NCBI RefSeq assembly: GCF_030052815.1
Contig: NW_026614707.1
Location: forward strand, 268,098-332,097
Direction: 5' to 3'
DNA: 64,000 nt
From: Hevea brasiliensis
Lineage: Eukaryota; Streptophyta; Magnoliopsida; Malpighiales; Euphorbiaceae
The position numbers and the translations under genes are program-made. How positions within the stretch are numbered: position 1 is the first letter of the stretch; each line of letters starts with the position of its first letter. The notes beneath the pieces were generated by a model. It did not search any database, had not been told where the DNA came from, and saw only the letters and a list, made by a program, of their open reading frames with translations. This document shows, in pieces, positions 31,981 to 42,415 of this stretch.

Positions 31981-34300
31981 GTCCTGTAAGAAATTCACGT
32001 GTCAAGAAATCAGGCAATGAGTTAGTTTCTCCTTTAATAAACTCAATATCAAAATCAAATACAGACAAAATAGCCTGCCATCTTGCAAATATCTGTTTAG
32101 ATGCGATGTTTTTAACATCCTTTAGTAATATTTCTTTTGCACTTTTACAGTCAACCCTTATAAGGAATTTCTGATTCAATAAATCAGATTCAAACTTTTG
32201 TACACAGAGAACTATAGATAAGATCTCTTTTTTAACCGTAGAGTAATTAACTCTAGGTCCTGTCCAAATACCACTGGTAAATCTGACTAGGGTTTCTTTG
32301 TCATCTAGTCTTTGTTTTAAGATGCCTCCGTACCCGATGTCAGATGCGTCAGTTTCCACTACCTTTAAGGCAGACGGATTAGGTATTGCCAGACAGGGAA
32401 GGGTTTTAACCCTTTGTTTTATCCGTTTAATAGATAAAGTATGTTCTTTGGTCCATGGGCTTGGGTTTTTTCTAAGTCTTTGGAATAAAGGCTTTGCATC
32501 ATGGGCCAGGTCTTTATAGAAGTCTGAGACATAGTTTAGGCTTCCTAAAAACCTTTGAAGTTGGGTTTTGTCTTTTATCTCATCAGGAAATTTACTGGCG
32601 AATTCAATGGCTCGATCAATAGGAATAATTGATCCTTGTTTTATGTTGTGACCTAAAAATCTAATATTAGTCTGAAAGAGTTTAATCTTTCTGGCTGAGA
32701 CTACCAAGCCATTTCTTTTGACAATTTTCGTAAACACATTTAAGTGTTTGAAATGTTGATCAATTGTCCTGGAGAAAATAAGGACATCATCAATGTAAAC
32801 AATTGAGAATGCTGAATAAGCATTGAATATTTCATTCATAATTTTTTGAAATTCTGATGGGGCATTTTTAAGCCCAAAGGGCATTACGTTCCATTCGTAA
32901 TGTCCAAATGGCACAGTAAAGGCAGTTTTATACCTATCTGCTTCGTCTATCTGGATTTGCCAATATCCAGACTTCATATCGAACTTTGAAAAGATTTGGG
33001 CCTCAAAGAGTCTGTTTAACAGATCTCTTTTATTAGGCAATGGATATCTGATCCATCTAAGGGCCTTATTTAAAGGCTTATAATTGATGACTAGTCTTGG
33101 GACTCCTCTTTCTAGTTCAGCAGCATTTTCAACATAAAACGCTGGACAACTCCATGGGCTTTGACTTTTTCTAATTAGCCATTTTTCCTCGAGGTCAGCA
33201 ATTTTCTTTTTACAGATCTCCAAATGTCTTGGACCCATAGCAATGGGCCGGGCTTTAGTAGGTATTTCTGTTTCATTAAAATTGGGCTCATATGGTAGAT
33301 TAACCACATGACTCTTCCTATCCCAAAAGGCATTGGGTACTTCTACACAGATGCTATTAGCCATCTCATTTTGAAGTTGTTTTATTTTTTCTTGTAACAA
33401 AGGTTCATTAACCTTTTCTGTTATTGTTTTGTAATATATTTCTCTTTTAAGAGAATAAATAAATTTTTCTTTATTTTTGATGTTACTATTAAGCACATCA
33501 ATTTCTCTTTCAATGGGTAAAGAGATAAATTCAAAAATAATCTCTTTTCCATCTATTTCTATTGTTATTCCCTTTTCAGTAATTGACCTAATTGGGTATA
33601 ACATGTGAAGGAATGGGTTTCCTAGGATTACTGGATGAGACAATCCTTTGACCATTATAAATGGTATTTCAAAACATATTCCCTGATTACAAACTACCGT
33701 ATCTGATAATTTGTATTTAATGTCCATTTTAGAACTATCTGCTGTATGTAATTCTTCTACTGTTTTAGAGAAGTATTTTGAGGGTACAAGTCCTTCGTCT
33801 ATACAGCATAAATCTGCACCTGAGTCTATTAAGGCTATAGTACTAAATAAGTACTCCTTTTGAACAATGATTGTGACTTTAGTATGCCATTTATGAGTGA
33901 TTACTCTGTCTATTCGATTGACATACTGAAGACTGTTTATTTCTACCGGTTCTTGTTCGTCCTTTTCTTCTGTTGTTTCCACTATTAAGGGAAATTCTTG
34001 TTTTGCTTCTAATAAGACTATTTTTTCTTTTAAGAATTGTATTTCGAATTTAATCGAATTTACTTCTTGCCTTAACTCTTTTAGAGTTGGTTCTCTTGGC
34101 ATTTTAGCCTTCTTCATTCTTTCCATAACTTCTTTAAGTTCATATGGATTTGTTCTTTCTTCTATTTTTCTTTCTAAAGGACTTTTATCCTTAACTAAGT
34201 TCAAATATTCTTCCAATTTTTCTCTTTTTTCTCCTTGATCTTCTATCTTATCTATAAGATCTAACATTAAGTTCTGTTCTTTTGTTAGGACACAAACCAT
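31916..34300 (-). pseudogene. pol: Pararetrovirus protease, RT and RNase H segment
   Basis: 794 open codons, but out of frame with the upstream coat protein. Order: Lys/Glu-rich coiled-coil linker (LIDKIEDQGEKREKLEEYL); aspartic protease (IALIDSGADLCCIDEG); RT (FSKFDMKSGYWQIQ, PFGLKNAPSEFQ, catalytic YIDDVLIFS); RNase H (VVETDASDIGYGGIL, NYSTVKKEIL, ending SLPDFLTREFL). RNase H carries the first Asp in TDAS and a conserved Glu in KKEIL. The domain order has no integrase, as in Caulimoviridae. The segment would need an upstream frame correction to be made. Confidence 0.85.
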
Positions 34301-35301
34301 TTAAGGTACAGAGTGATTTGTAATAATCACACTTTCCATCACAGATTTTCTCTTGCTCTGGTTCTAACTCAATAGAGGATTCTTCAGAAGTATAATCTAG
34401 GACATTAACTTCTAAGTCTTCTTCTGGTTCTGACTCATTTAAGAGAATTTTAATTAATGAATCTTTAAGATTATCATTAATTTCTAAGGCTTGAATTTGT
34501 TGTTTAACTCTACACTTATTAGCGTAGTGACCAGTTTTTCCACATTTGTAACAGACTACATTAGTCTCTTTTGTTACTCTTTTCTTCTTTTTAGAAGATG
34601 TTCCAGGTTTACTTTTAACAGGCTTTTTATACCGTTTTTCTTGTCGAGGGTAAAAGTTTTTGTGTTTTTTAAACCTTCTCTTACTCTCTCTCTCCCCAAT
34701 TTTTTAACTTTTCCTTTATTAGGGAAAGTTACTGGTGGTAAACCGTACTGTTCACAGAAATCAATGAGTATTCTTTTACCCGTGATACGTTCTTTGTGTA
34801 ATTGGCGCTGAAGTCTTAGTTCATTGCACAGTGTTAACCCTGCAGTGACTACTTCTGATGCTAATTCACCAAAGGTATACTGATTGTAAGGTAGGGTACC
34901 ATCATGTTTATCCCTAATTTGTTTCTTGACTCGTTCACAAATAACGAGGGTAATCCAGAAAGAAATTTTTCTTTCCAGAAATCATACTGATTATCTTCCC
35001 TAATGAAAATAAGGGAAAAGAAGGTATCTTTATACCATTTGGAATTAGATAGATCGGGACATCTTAGATTCATTAGTTGTTCCTGGGATCTATCTAGGTA
35101 CATACTCATAGTTCCTACAAAGTGTAATCCTATTGTACACAATAAGGTGTATACACAGTCTGGTACTTGAGTTTGACCTGTTGCTGATTGTTCTGTTTTA
35201 ACAGCATCATAGATTTGTCTTTTTCCTTCTTCAGTTAAGGAAAAATCCCACCAACCTTTAAGTTGGCCTGTGAATCCACATGTAATTGCGTGGACTATTT
35301 G
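34301..35301 (-). pseudogene. Pararetrovirus coat protein C-terminal half and CCHC finger, broken
   Basis: Continues the coat protein after the stop at 35304-35302: GFTGQLKGWWDFSL, DCVYTLLCTIGLHFVGTM, then frame damage. By comparison with the intact copy at 5947-9980: a one-base loss near 34937 (LFVNESRN for LFAERVKK), a two-base gain in a CT run near 34688, and a two-base loss near 34291. The finger CYKCGKTGHYANKC is readable at about 34550-34510. It would package the genome. Confidence 0.8.
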
Positions 35302-37458
35302 CTATTCACTGTTTCCTTTTGATTTAGCAGCAAACGCATACATGGTCATAAAATGGATAGCATTTTTAATCCGATATTCAGATAATCCATCTATGTTCCA
35401 TTCTACAATTGAAGAACCATCAAATTGTACATAGTTATAACTATTATCTTCAAATTGTAGATTGATTGGTGAAGGCCTAGAATAATAAGGCTTCATTTCA
35501 ACTGTTGCCCTAGGTTTAGGGTAAACTATCCTATTAACTTCTAGAGGTTCAGGTTCTTTAAACATGACTTCTAGAGAATTAATCTGTTCTTCTGTATTAG
35601 AAGAATCAACAGATTCAGTTTCAGTTTCTTCTTGTCCTTGGCTTAAAGGAGCAATACTTAAGGCTTTTAATCTTTGTTCCAATTCTTCTTGAATGTTCAA
35701 AGATTTAGTTAATGGTGCTATGGTTTTCTTTTTAGAATCCTTAGCTTCTAACCCTAATTCTGCTAACCTTTTAGTTAGTTCATCTACTATTTTTGAGTTT
35801 CCTCCCAATTTTATAGGGGACTTGTCTGTTTCAACAGGTTTAAATAAAACCTTTTTCTCCAATGTTGATTTAGATGTTTCTCCTTTCTCTGGTCTGTATT
35901 CTCTTGATTTAAAAGTCTGGAGTTGTGTTTCTACCCTGGTCAATTGTTGACCTATGGTGTATAAGCTAAGGCTGGCATAATTACCCTGCTTATCTGATCT
36001 GGAGAACGGAGAACATTCAAATTCTTGGTTTTCTGATACCTTATAAGATATCTCTGTCAATGGTGGGTGCACAACTCTTAAGGTTTTTCCTTTAGGAGTT
36101 ATGAAATTCCTATAGGCTGATTCTAAGGTGACTAAGAATTGTTGATCCTCAAAGTCTGGGAAAGTCTTCTTTTGAATTTCTAATCTGAATTTCATAAAAT
36201 CCTGAAAATTTTTTATTCCACCTTTATCTTGATACCATTTGTATTCCTTTAAGAATCTTTGCTGTTGTTCTAATTTGAAAGTCATTTGAAACCATTTTTC
36301 AAATGGGCTTTCTTCTGTGGTTAGGGCCATAATCCTTTTAGGTTGCTGGGTCCTAACGCTTTCTCTGTCATAACCCATGTCTGAGGGTGTTGGGCTTTCT
36401 GGCCTTTTAAGGCTCACTGTTTCTTTTGGGCTCGAAGTTGTGCTTTCTGGGCCATATATGGGCTGAGCTATTTGTTCTTCAGTTCTATGGATTCCAATAG
36501 AGCTGAATCTCTCTAGGTCTATTCCTGATAAGGATGTCCTAGGTCTTATAGGTTCTGAAACTACAGTTCTTCCTGAAAACGAGTTTCTAGACCTTGTTCT
36601 AGCAAAAGATATTGCTACGGTTCCATTGTTGGTTTCAATAATGGATTCAACCTCTTCATTTTCTTCCTTTTTAGGAGGAATGGCTTCTTCTAAAATCCAA
36701 TTGTCAGGTAAATTAACCTGTTCCCATGCAATTGATCTAGGGACCACTAAGTTTCCTTTCTGCAAGTCTGTGACAAAGAAAGTGGTGGTTCCTTTTGGGG
36801 TGATCAATTTAGTGGTGTCTTCCCTAAGGTTAGGGACTACAGTATTCATTGCCTTGTAATGAATCCTATAAATAAGGATAATGTTCTTAGATCCTGGCAA
36901 CATGTTATATCCTTGGGTTTGTATATCTAAGGATAAAGCTTGCATAATGTTTGGATCCTCAATTGAAATTGTAAAATTGGGATAGCACGAAAAATATATC
37001 GGGCCATCGCAAAGAGATGATTCTATAATTCCTAATAAGGAATCATTGAAGTCCTTGTGTCTTTTGTCTCTGACACAGACTAAGGCTGAGGTGTTTAAGC
37101 CTAATCTAGTTGCAGGTTTTAAGGCAACTTGTATCATTCCTATGTGCAGGAATTGATAGGTCTTCTGATGCTCTTTTGAGAGTTCTTTTGAAAACAGACT
37201 CCTAGAACTTAATCCTTCATGGATAGGAGTTGCTTGTTCTACGGTTTTAACTATATAATCTGACCTTAATTTAAAACTATTTGTGGACTTATATATTAAT
37301 TTTGACGAAATAGGAGGTAGGTTCCAATTATTTAATTCATTATCTATATTAGATACTAGTAATATCTCTTTATTTTTATTTTTTGATTTTTTGTTTTCCT
37401 CTGTCTCGAATCTAGCGCCTCTAGAGCTACCAGGTAAGCGAGAAAATAATTTGTCCAT
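35302..37458 (-). pseudogene. Pararetrovirus movement protein and N-terminal coat protein
   Basis: ATG at 37458, 136 bases after the primer site, 718 codons to a TAG at 35304-35302. Residues 1-204 are a 30K-superfamily cell-to-cell movement protein of the caulimovirid type (LHIGMIQVALKPATRLGL, TSALVCVRDKRHKDF, PNFTISIEDPNIMQALSLD). Residues 204-380 are a Ser/Pro-rich linker with R-T-R-S-R-N. The coat-protein part starts about 385 (MALTTEESPFEKWF) and holds acidic and Gln/Lys-rich helices. The TAG replaces the Gln codon seen in the copies at 5947-9980 and 46187-47127 (GNSEQQIVHA), so it is a simple C-to-T nonsense change. Confidence 0.85.
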
Positions 37459-37581
37459 AGGTTCTAGATCACTGTCAACGACTTACTCCAAATGCCTAAA
37501 ACGCCTGACTGCGGCTAAACGGCTGACGGATACGCGACTTGGGGTTTCACTAGAACTTTTGACCAAACTATTTACTAACTA

Positions 37582-37594
37582 GGCTCTGATACCA
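37582..37594 (-). promoter_or_regulatory. Pararetrovirus primer-binding site
   Basis: Minus-strand TGGTATCAGAGCC, complementary to initiator-Met tRNA, which primes minus-strand DNA in Caulimoviridae and marks nucleotide 1 of the genome by convention. It is the same 12-base match as in families A and B, a short shared sequence at which template switching between the element types could occur. Confidence 0.85.
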
Positions 37595-37760
37595 ATGAAA
37601 ACGCCGGACACTTCGACGCAAGGATCGCTTTTAATTTTTTCTTTTTAAACAGAAAATTAATATTCCTAATACGACAGCTAGACAGACCACTCCTAATATT
37701 ATTTCTAAATTATTTTTAGACACTCTAGATTCTTTATGTGCTTGATTATACTCAAACCTA
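37595..37760 (-). repeat. Pararetrovirus terminal redundancy, right copy, and primer-site flank
   Basis: 37610-37760 matches 29652-29802. It ends at CTCAAACCTA|GATTG, where the sequence switches to the coat-protein gene. 37595-37609 (ATGAAAACGCCGGAC) is the viral sequence between primer site and redundancy. Confidence 0.8.
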
Positions 37761-38142
37761 GATTGATTGGTGAAGGCCTAGAATAATAAGGCTTCATTTC
37801 AACTGTTGCCCTAGGTTTAGGGTAAACTATCCTATTAACTTCTAGAGGTTCAGGTTCTTTAAACATGACTTCTAGAGAATTAATCTGTTCTTCTGTATTA
37901 GAAGAATCAACAGATTCAGTTTCAGTTTCTTCTTGTCCTTGGCTTAAAGGAGCAATACTTAAGGCTTTTAATCTTTGTTCCAATTCTTCTTGAATGTTCA
38001 AAGATTTAGTTAATGGTGCTATGGTTTTCTTTTTAGAATCCTTAGCTTCTAACCCTAATTCTGCTAACCTTTTAGTTAGTTCATCTACTATTTCTGAGTT
38101 TCCTCCCAATTTTATAGGGGACTTGTCTGTTTCAACAGGTTT
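37761..38142 (-). pseudogene. Extra coat-protein fragment of the pararetrovirus
   Basis: Nearly identical to about 35460-35845 of the same insertion (TTTCTGAGTTTCC here, TTTTTGAGTTTCC there); encodes part of the Lys/Glu-rich coat-protein N-terminus (LTKRLAELGLEAKDSKKK). It is not colinear with the neighbouring terminal repeat, so the inserted molecule was a rearranged concatemer, or a second fragment was ligated. Its right end meets gag at TTT|TAGTGATGAC. Confidence 0.8.
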
Positions 38143-38585
38143 TAGTGATGACAATCAAACACAGCTTCTACCTTCCTTTCCCATTCTAGATACACATCCG
38201 GATCATTTTTCCCTTGGAAAGAAGGGATGCTCATTTTAATACTTTTGACATTGTCATCTACCCTATTCCTCTCTCTTTCCTCTCTTCTTATCCTCCTATC
38301 CCTATTCCTCCTATCTTCAGCTCTTCTCTCATACCTACCCCTCCTAGGTCTTTCAACCTCAAAATCATAGTTATCAACCTCATCTTCATCAGATTCAACT
38401 ACGGGAGGTACAAGATCCCTCCTATTTGGCCTTCTCTCATTTTGCCTATCTCTTTGCTCCAATCTTTCCAACCTATCTATGATTCCATTGCACACAACAT
38501 TCATTCTTTCAAATTGTTGTCTGACAGCTTGCATGTAGAATGGATTTTCACTTTCCCCCTCACTACCATCACCCCTTCTAGACAT
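38143..38585 (-). pseudogene. gag: Family A Gag 5' part of unit 6
   Basis: ATG at 38585 ([16 protein letters not shown]), 147 open codons to FDCHH at the viral edge. Complements the 3' part at 28796-29647 apart from the 34 missing bases. Confidence 0.8.
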
Positions 38586-39858
38586 GTTTTTCAGATCTGC
38601 AAGAAAATGGTTAGTGTAAAGAAAACATCTCACTCACTCCCTTACGTGTTTACACTCAACAGGGGACACTCCACTCGTGTTTAACTCAACAAGTCTTTTC
38701 CCCTCTTATGAACTCACCACTCTGTGCCTTTTACCTCTCTTGGCTATGTCCACAAGTTCTTATCAAACTCAAGTAACTCAAACCAGGACTGTACTCACAA
38801 AAATTTAACATACAATAAAATTCTTGAACGAGATGGATCAAAACGAGTAATCAAGAAAGCAATAATGTGACACAAGAAGTCAAGAAAAGAAAAGCTCAAG
38901 CATGGAAATGTAATGCAATAAGCAATCAAGAAAGAAGACACCAAAATAAAAGAGTAATATGCTGGAAAAGTGACAACCTAAAGAAGTGATATCAAGCTTA
39001 AATATCCAAGTTTGCCACCAACTTATCACAATTCACCAACTTAAATATCCAACTTACCAGCAGTTCACACAATACACCAAGAATTGCATAAATTTAGGAT
39101 CACCAAGCAAACGAGTGTATTTTGATCTGAAATTGAGTAGGCAAATGCAACCCAATACTGACTAATTGCAGCTAGAATTTTAGGCTTTTCTTGACAGACT
39201 TACTATGTAAATCAAATGTAATCATGTCTGCCGCAAAATTTTTGGTTCCCCACACAAACGATTAAATTTTGAGCTGATATTTAATTTGAGAATAGCTCAA
39301 ATGTGGCACAAACAACCTGTAAATTTTCAGGAATTTCTGGGCTGATTTACTATGTGAACTTAATTTGATCGTGTCTGCCGCAAAATTTTGGTTCCCCACA
39401 CAAAGGGATGAATTTTAAGCTAAAATTTAATTTGGGAACTACTGATATGGGGTATAAACACGTGGTAAATTTTCAGAAATTTCTGGGTGTATTTGCTACG
39501 TGAACTTATTTTCATCTATTCTGTCGCAAAATTTTGGTTCCCCACACAAACGGTTGAATTTTAAGCTGAAATTTAATTTGGGAACTACCGAAGTGGGGTA
39601 TAAACACCCTGTAAATTTTCAGGCATTTCTGGGTCTATTTACTATGTGAACTTAATTTGATCGGATCTGCCGCAAAATTCTGGTTCAGTGGGCAAACAGT
39701 ATCAAACAACCCCCAAAATTTATACCCAACGTCTTAAACACACCCAAATAATGCTGATAAAGTTTCAGGCCTAATAGGTAAGTCGAACTCAATGACCCAA
39801 ATAATCTCTCATGCTTGATATCAAAATGAAGGAAGCAAGATGGATAGCTAGAATAATT
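38586..39858 (-). other. Family A leader, rightmost minus-strand copy, without its LTR
   Basis: More diverged than the array leaders: an extra AACTTATCACAATTCACC-type duplication near 39021-39060 and many substitutions in the four subrepeats (about 39225-39700), with CCCCACACAAA instead of CCCCGCACAAA. It stops at GCTAGAATAAT, about 290 bp before the expected primer site, where the AT-rich block begins. Seems older than the array and marks its edge. Confidence 0.7.
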
Positions 39859-41140
39859 GAAATTATTAGAGTATTGCTCCAGCAAATTTTTTTGCTTTTT
39901 TGGGCCATGGAAAAATATATTAATCAATAACGATTATAACATCTAGATGTATGAGACGAATGACGGATATAACAACTAGACTTATGTATTTTATTTAACT
40001 AACTCACAATTTAATTTTTTTAAAATTCTTAAATTAAAAAAAATTCAGCAAGCACTTTTTAATCTAAGTTGAGCTAATAAAAAATTTTCATTTTATTAGA
40101 ATATAGGCTCATTAATTTTTTTTTTTAAGTGGGTTAGGTTTCAAATTATAAGAATAATGACTCATTAAATATTTTATTTAATTGGAATAATAAAAAAAAT
40201 AACCTTTTTAAATTTTGTTAAGGTTTTTTTTTTTACCTAGACATAAGAGACAATTAAGAGCATACCCATATTAAAAGTACTCTAAATTAAAAATAAAATT
40301 GTTGAAGAGTTTCAACTTTGTTTCAAAACTTGAGTTCAATGTTAAACGGATATAACTTTTAAACCTAGGTATTTTATTTATTTAACTCACAATTTCTGTG
40401 TTTTTAAAATTTTTTTACAATTCAATTTTGTTGGGTTAATAAAAACTAATTTTTAAGAATTAAAATATGAATTCTTTAATTTTTTGTTTAATTAAGCCGA
40501 TAAAAAACTTTGAAATTACTAGAATATTGGTCAATAATTTTTTTTGCTTTTTTGGGCCATGGAAAAAATATTAATCAATGACGATTATAACATTTAGATA
40601 TATGAGACGAATGACGGATATAATAACTAAACTTAGTTATTTTATGTACCTCCCTCACAACGTAATTTTTTTTAAAATTTTAAATTAAAAAAAAATTCAG
40701 CAACCAATTTCTAATCTAAGTTGAGCTAATAAAAAAGTTTCTTTTTATTAGAATATAGGCTCATTAATTTTTTTTTAAATGGGTTAAGTTTCAAATTACA
40801 AGAATAATGGCTCATTAAATATTTTATTTAATTGGAATAATAAAAAAATAACCTTTTTAAATTTTGTTACGATTTTTTTTAGCTAGACATAAGAGACATT
40901 TAAGAGCATACCCATATTTAAAGTACTCTAAATTAAAAATAAAATTGTTGAGGAGTTTCGACTTTGTTTCAATGTTTGAGTTCAATGTTAAACGGACGCA
41001 AGTTTTAGACCTATGTGTTTATTTATTTAATTCACAATTTGTGTGTTTTTTAAATATCTTTTTTATTACCCAAAGAAAAATTTAAAAATATGGGCAACTA
41101 ATTTTCAATTTTGTTTGGTTAATAAAAGCTAATTTCTTTT
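39859..41140. repeat. AT-rich block made of two tandem copies of a 652-bp sequence
   Basis: Recognisable anchors repeat 652 bp apart: TTTTTTGGGCCATGGAAAAA (39897 and 40549), GACGAATGACGGATATAA, and CATAAGAGACA with GAGCATACCCATATT (about 40239 and 40887). The copies differ by many indels and substitutions, so the duplication is not recent. No meaningful open frame; long A and T runs. It lies exactly where the neighbouring family A sequences switch from minus to plus orientation. It could be host DNA, a satellite dimer or an unknown element. Confidence 0.7.
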
Positions 41141-41810
41141 ACTGGCTGTTCTCCATTTGAAATTGCGTATGGTTTTAATCCTTTAACTCCTTTGGATCTT
41201 TTAGCTTTGCCTGTGAATGAGCTTGCTAGTTTAGATGGAAAAAGAAAGACAGAATTGGTGAAGAAAATCCATGAACAAGCCAAGCTTCAAATTGAAAAAA
41301 AATGAAAAATATGCTAGTCAAGCCAACAAAGGAAGAAAGAAAGTCACATTTCAAGCTGGAGATTGGGTATGGGTTTACTTGCGCAAAGAAAGGTTTCCCT
41401 CTCTAAGGAAATCAAAATTACAACCAAGATGTGATAGACCTTTCCAAGTGCTGACCAAAATTAATGATAATGCCTGCAAAATAAACCTACCCAGTGAGTA
41501 TAATGTCAGTGCCACCTTCAATGTTGCTGATTTATCTCCTTGTGTTGATGCAGGAACAGATTCGAGGACGAATCCTTTTGAAGCAGAGGGGAATGATGAG
41601 AATAAAGCTACATTCACACCAAACGATTTCATCCAAGGTTCAATTACTAGAGCTAGAGCTAAATCATTTCAGAATTTAATTTGTGAAATCTTAAGGAGCA
41701 AGGATTATAAGCTCAAATGGCTTGAAGAAAATTATAAAAGATTAAATTTGTTGAAAATTAAGCTTGGAAGTGACCAGGTGTCATGTGGAGCATTAGGTTA
41801 CATGCAATAA
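41141..41810 (+). pseudogene. pol: Family A integrase C-terminal fragment running into the LTR
   Basis: Starts abruptly at ACTGGCTGTTCTCC ([15 protein letters not shown]). An extra A in a run near 41290 shifts the frame ([10 protein letters not shown]). The rest encodes the GPF-type module changed to CDRPFQVL, the FNVADLSPCVD end, and past 41594 the LTR-encoded tail SITRARAKSFQ to the TAA at 41808-41810. No catalytic core present. Confidence 0.8.
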
Positions 41811-42415
41811 CCTGTGGACATGCATGCACCAGATCCAACCCATGTACATGTATTTGCTAGCACCTTTTTGAAAGAATATTCCTTGCTGTTATAACCACCT
41901 CTCTTTTGGACTTAAATGCCCTTATTTGCTGCTGTATTAAATTTACTTTTTGTTAGGAGTTTTTAGTCTTTTGATAGATTAATTTTTGTTTGAACTTAAA
42001 GCTCCTTGCAGCTGTTATTAAAGTAGGGATATTTTTGTCTTTAGCTTTGGAGCCAAGAGACTATAAATACAAGTGTAATGAGAGAGCGGAAGACACATTT
42101 TCAATATTAATGAAATATTGTTTCTGCTCCCTTAGTGAGTAAATTGGCGGTTGCCTTTGTTCTTATGAAGCTCATTAACTTGCTGAGATTTCTATCTTGC
42201 AAGGTTTAATGTGCATAATATTCTTGGTTTATTCATTCTCCATATGAATTAGGTCAAGAATCCCATTTCTGATATTTTCTTTGAATTACATAGTAATCTG
42301 ATTGTGTTGGTTCAAAGAATCAAATTCATACATCTTGATTTGGTGCTTTACATATTGTTTCTTTAATCCTTGAATGTGGGTTTTCAAGTTACCAATTACT
42401 TAAAGGTTCACATCA
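41594..42415 (+). repeat. Family A LTR, full length
   Basis: 822 bp from TGATGAGAATAAAGC to GGTTCACATCA, preceded by the polypurine GCAGAGGGGAA and followed by the primer site at 42420-42431. Acts as 3' LTR of the fragment on its left and 5' LTR of the leader on its right. More diverged from the array than the copy at 55325 (for example AGAGCGGAAGACACATTTTC). Confidence 0.85.

Larger units (their letters stand above)
29648..38142 (-). mobile_element. Endogenous caulimovirid, about 1.07 genome lengths, inserted in family A gag
   Basis: A 151-bp direct repeat (29652-29802 and 37610-37760, one mismatch) bounds 7,958 bp, the inferred circular genome. Minus-strand order: extra coat-protein piece (38142-37761), repeat, primer site, movement protein, coat protein, CCHC, protease, RT, RNase H, ORF2, 35S-like promoter, small ORFs, repeat. 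The single MP-CP-PR-RT-RH polyprotein plus a downstream ORF2 fits florendovirus/petuvirus-type genomes. The polyprotein has one premature stop and at least three indels, so it is not functional. No integrase is encoded; capture was by host repair or recombination. Confidence 0.85.
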
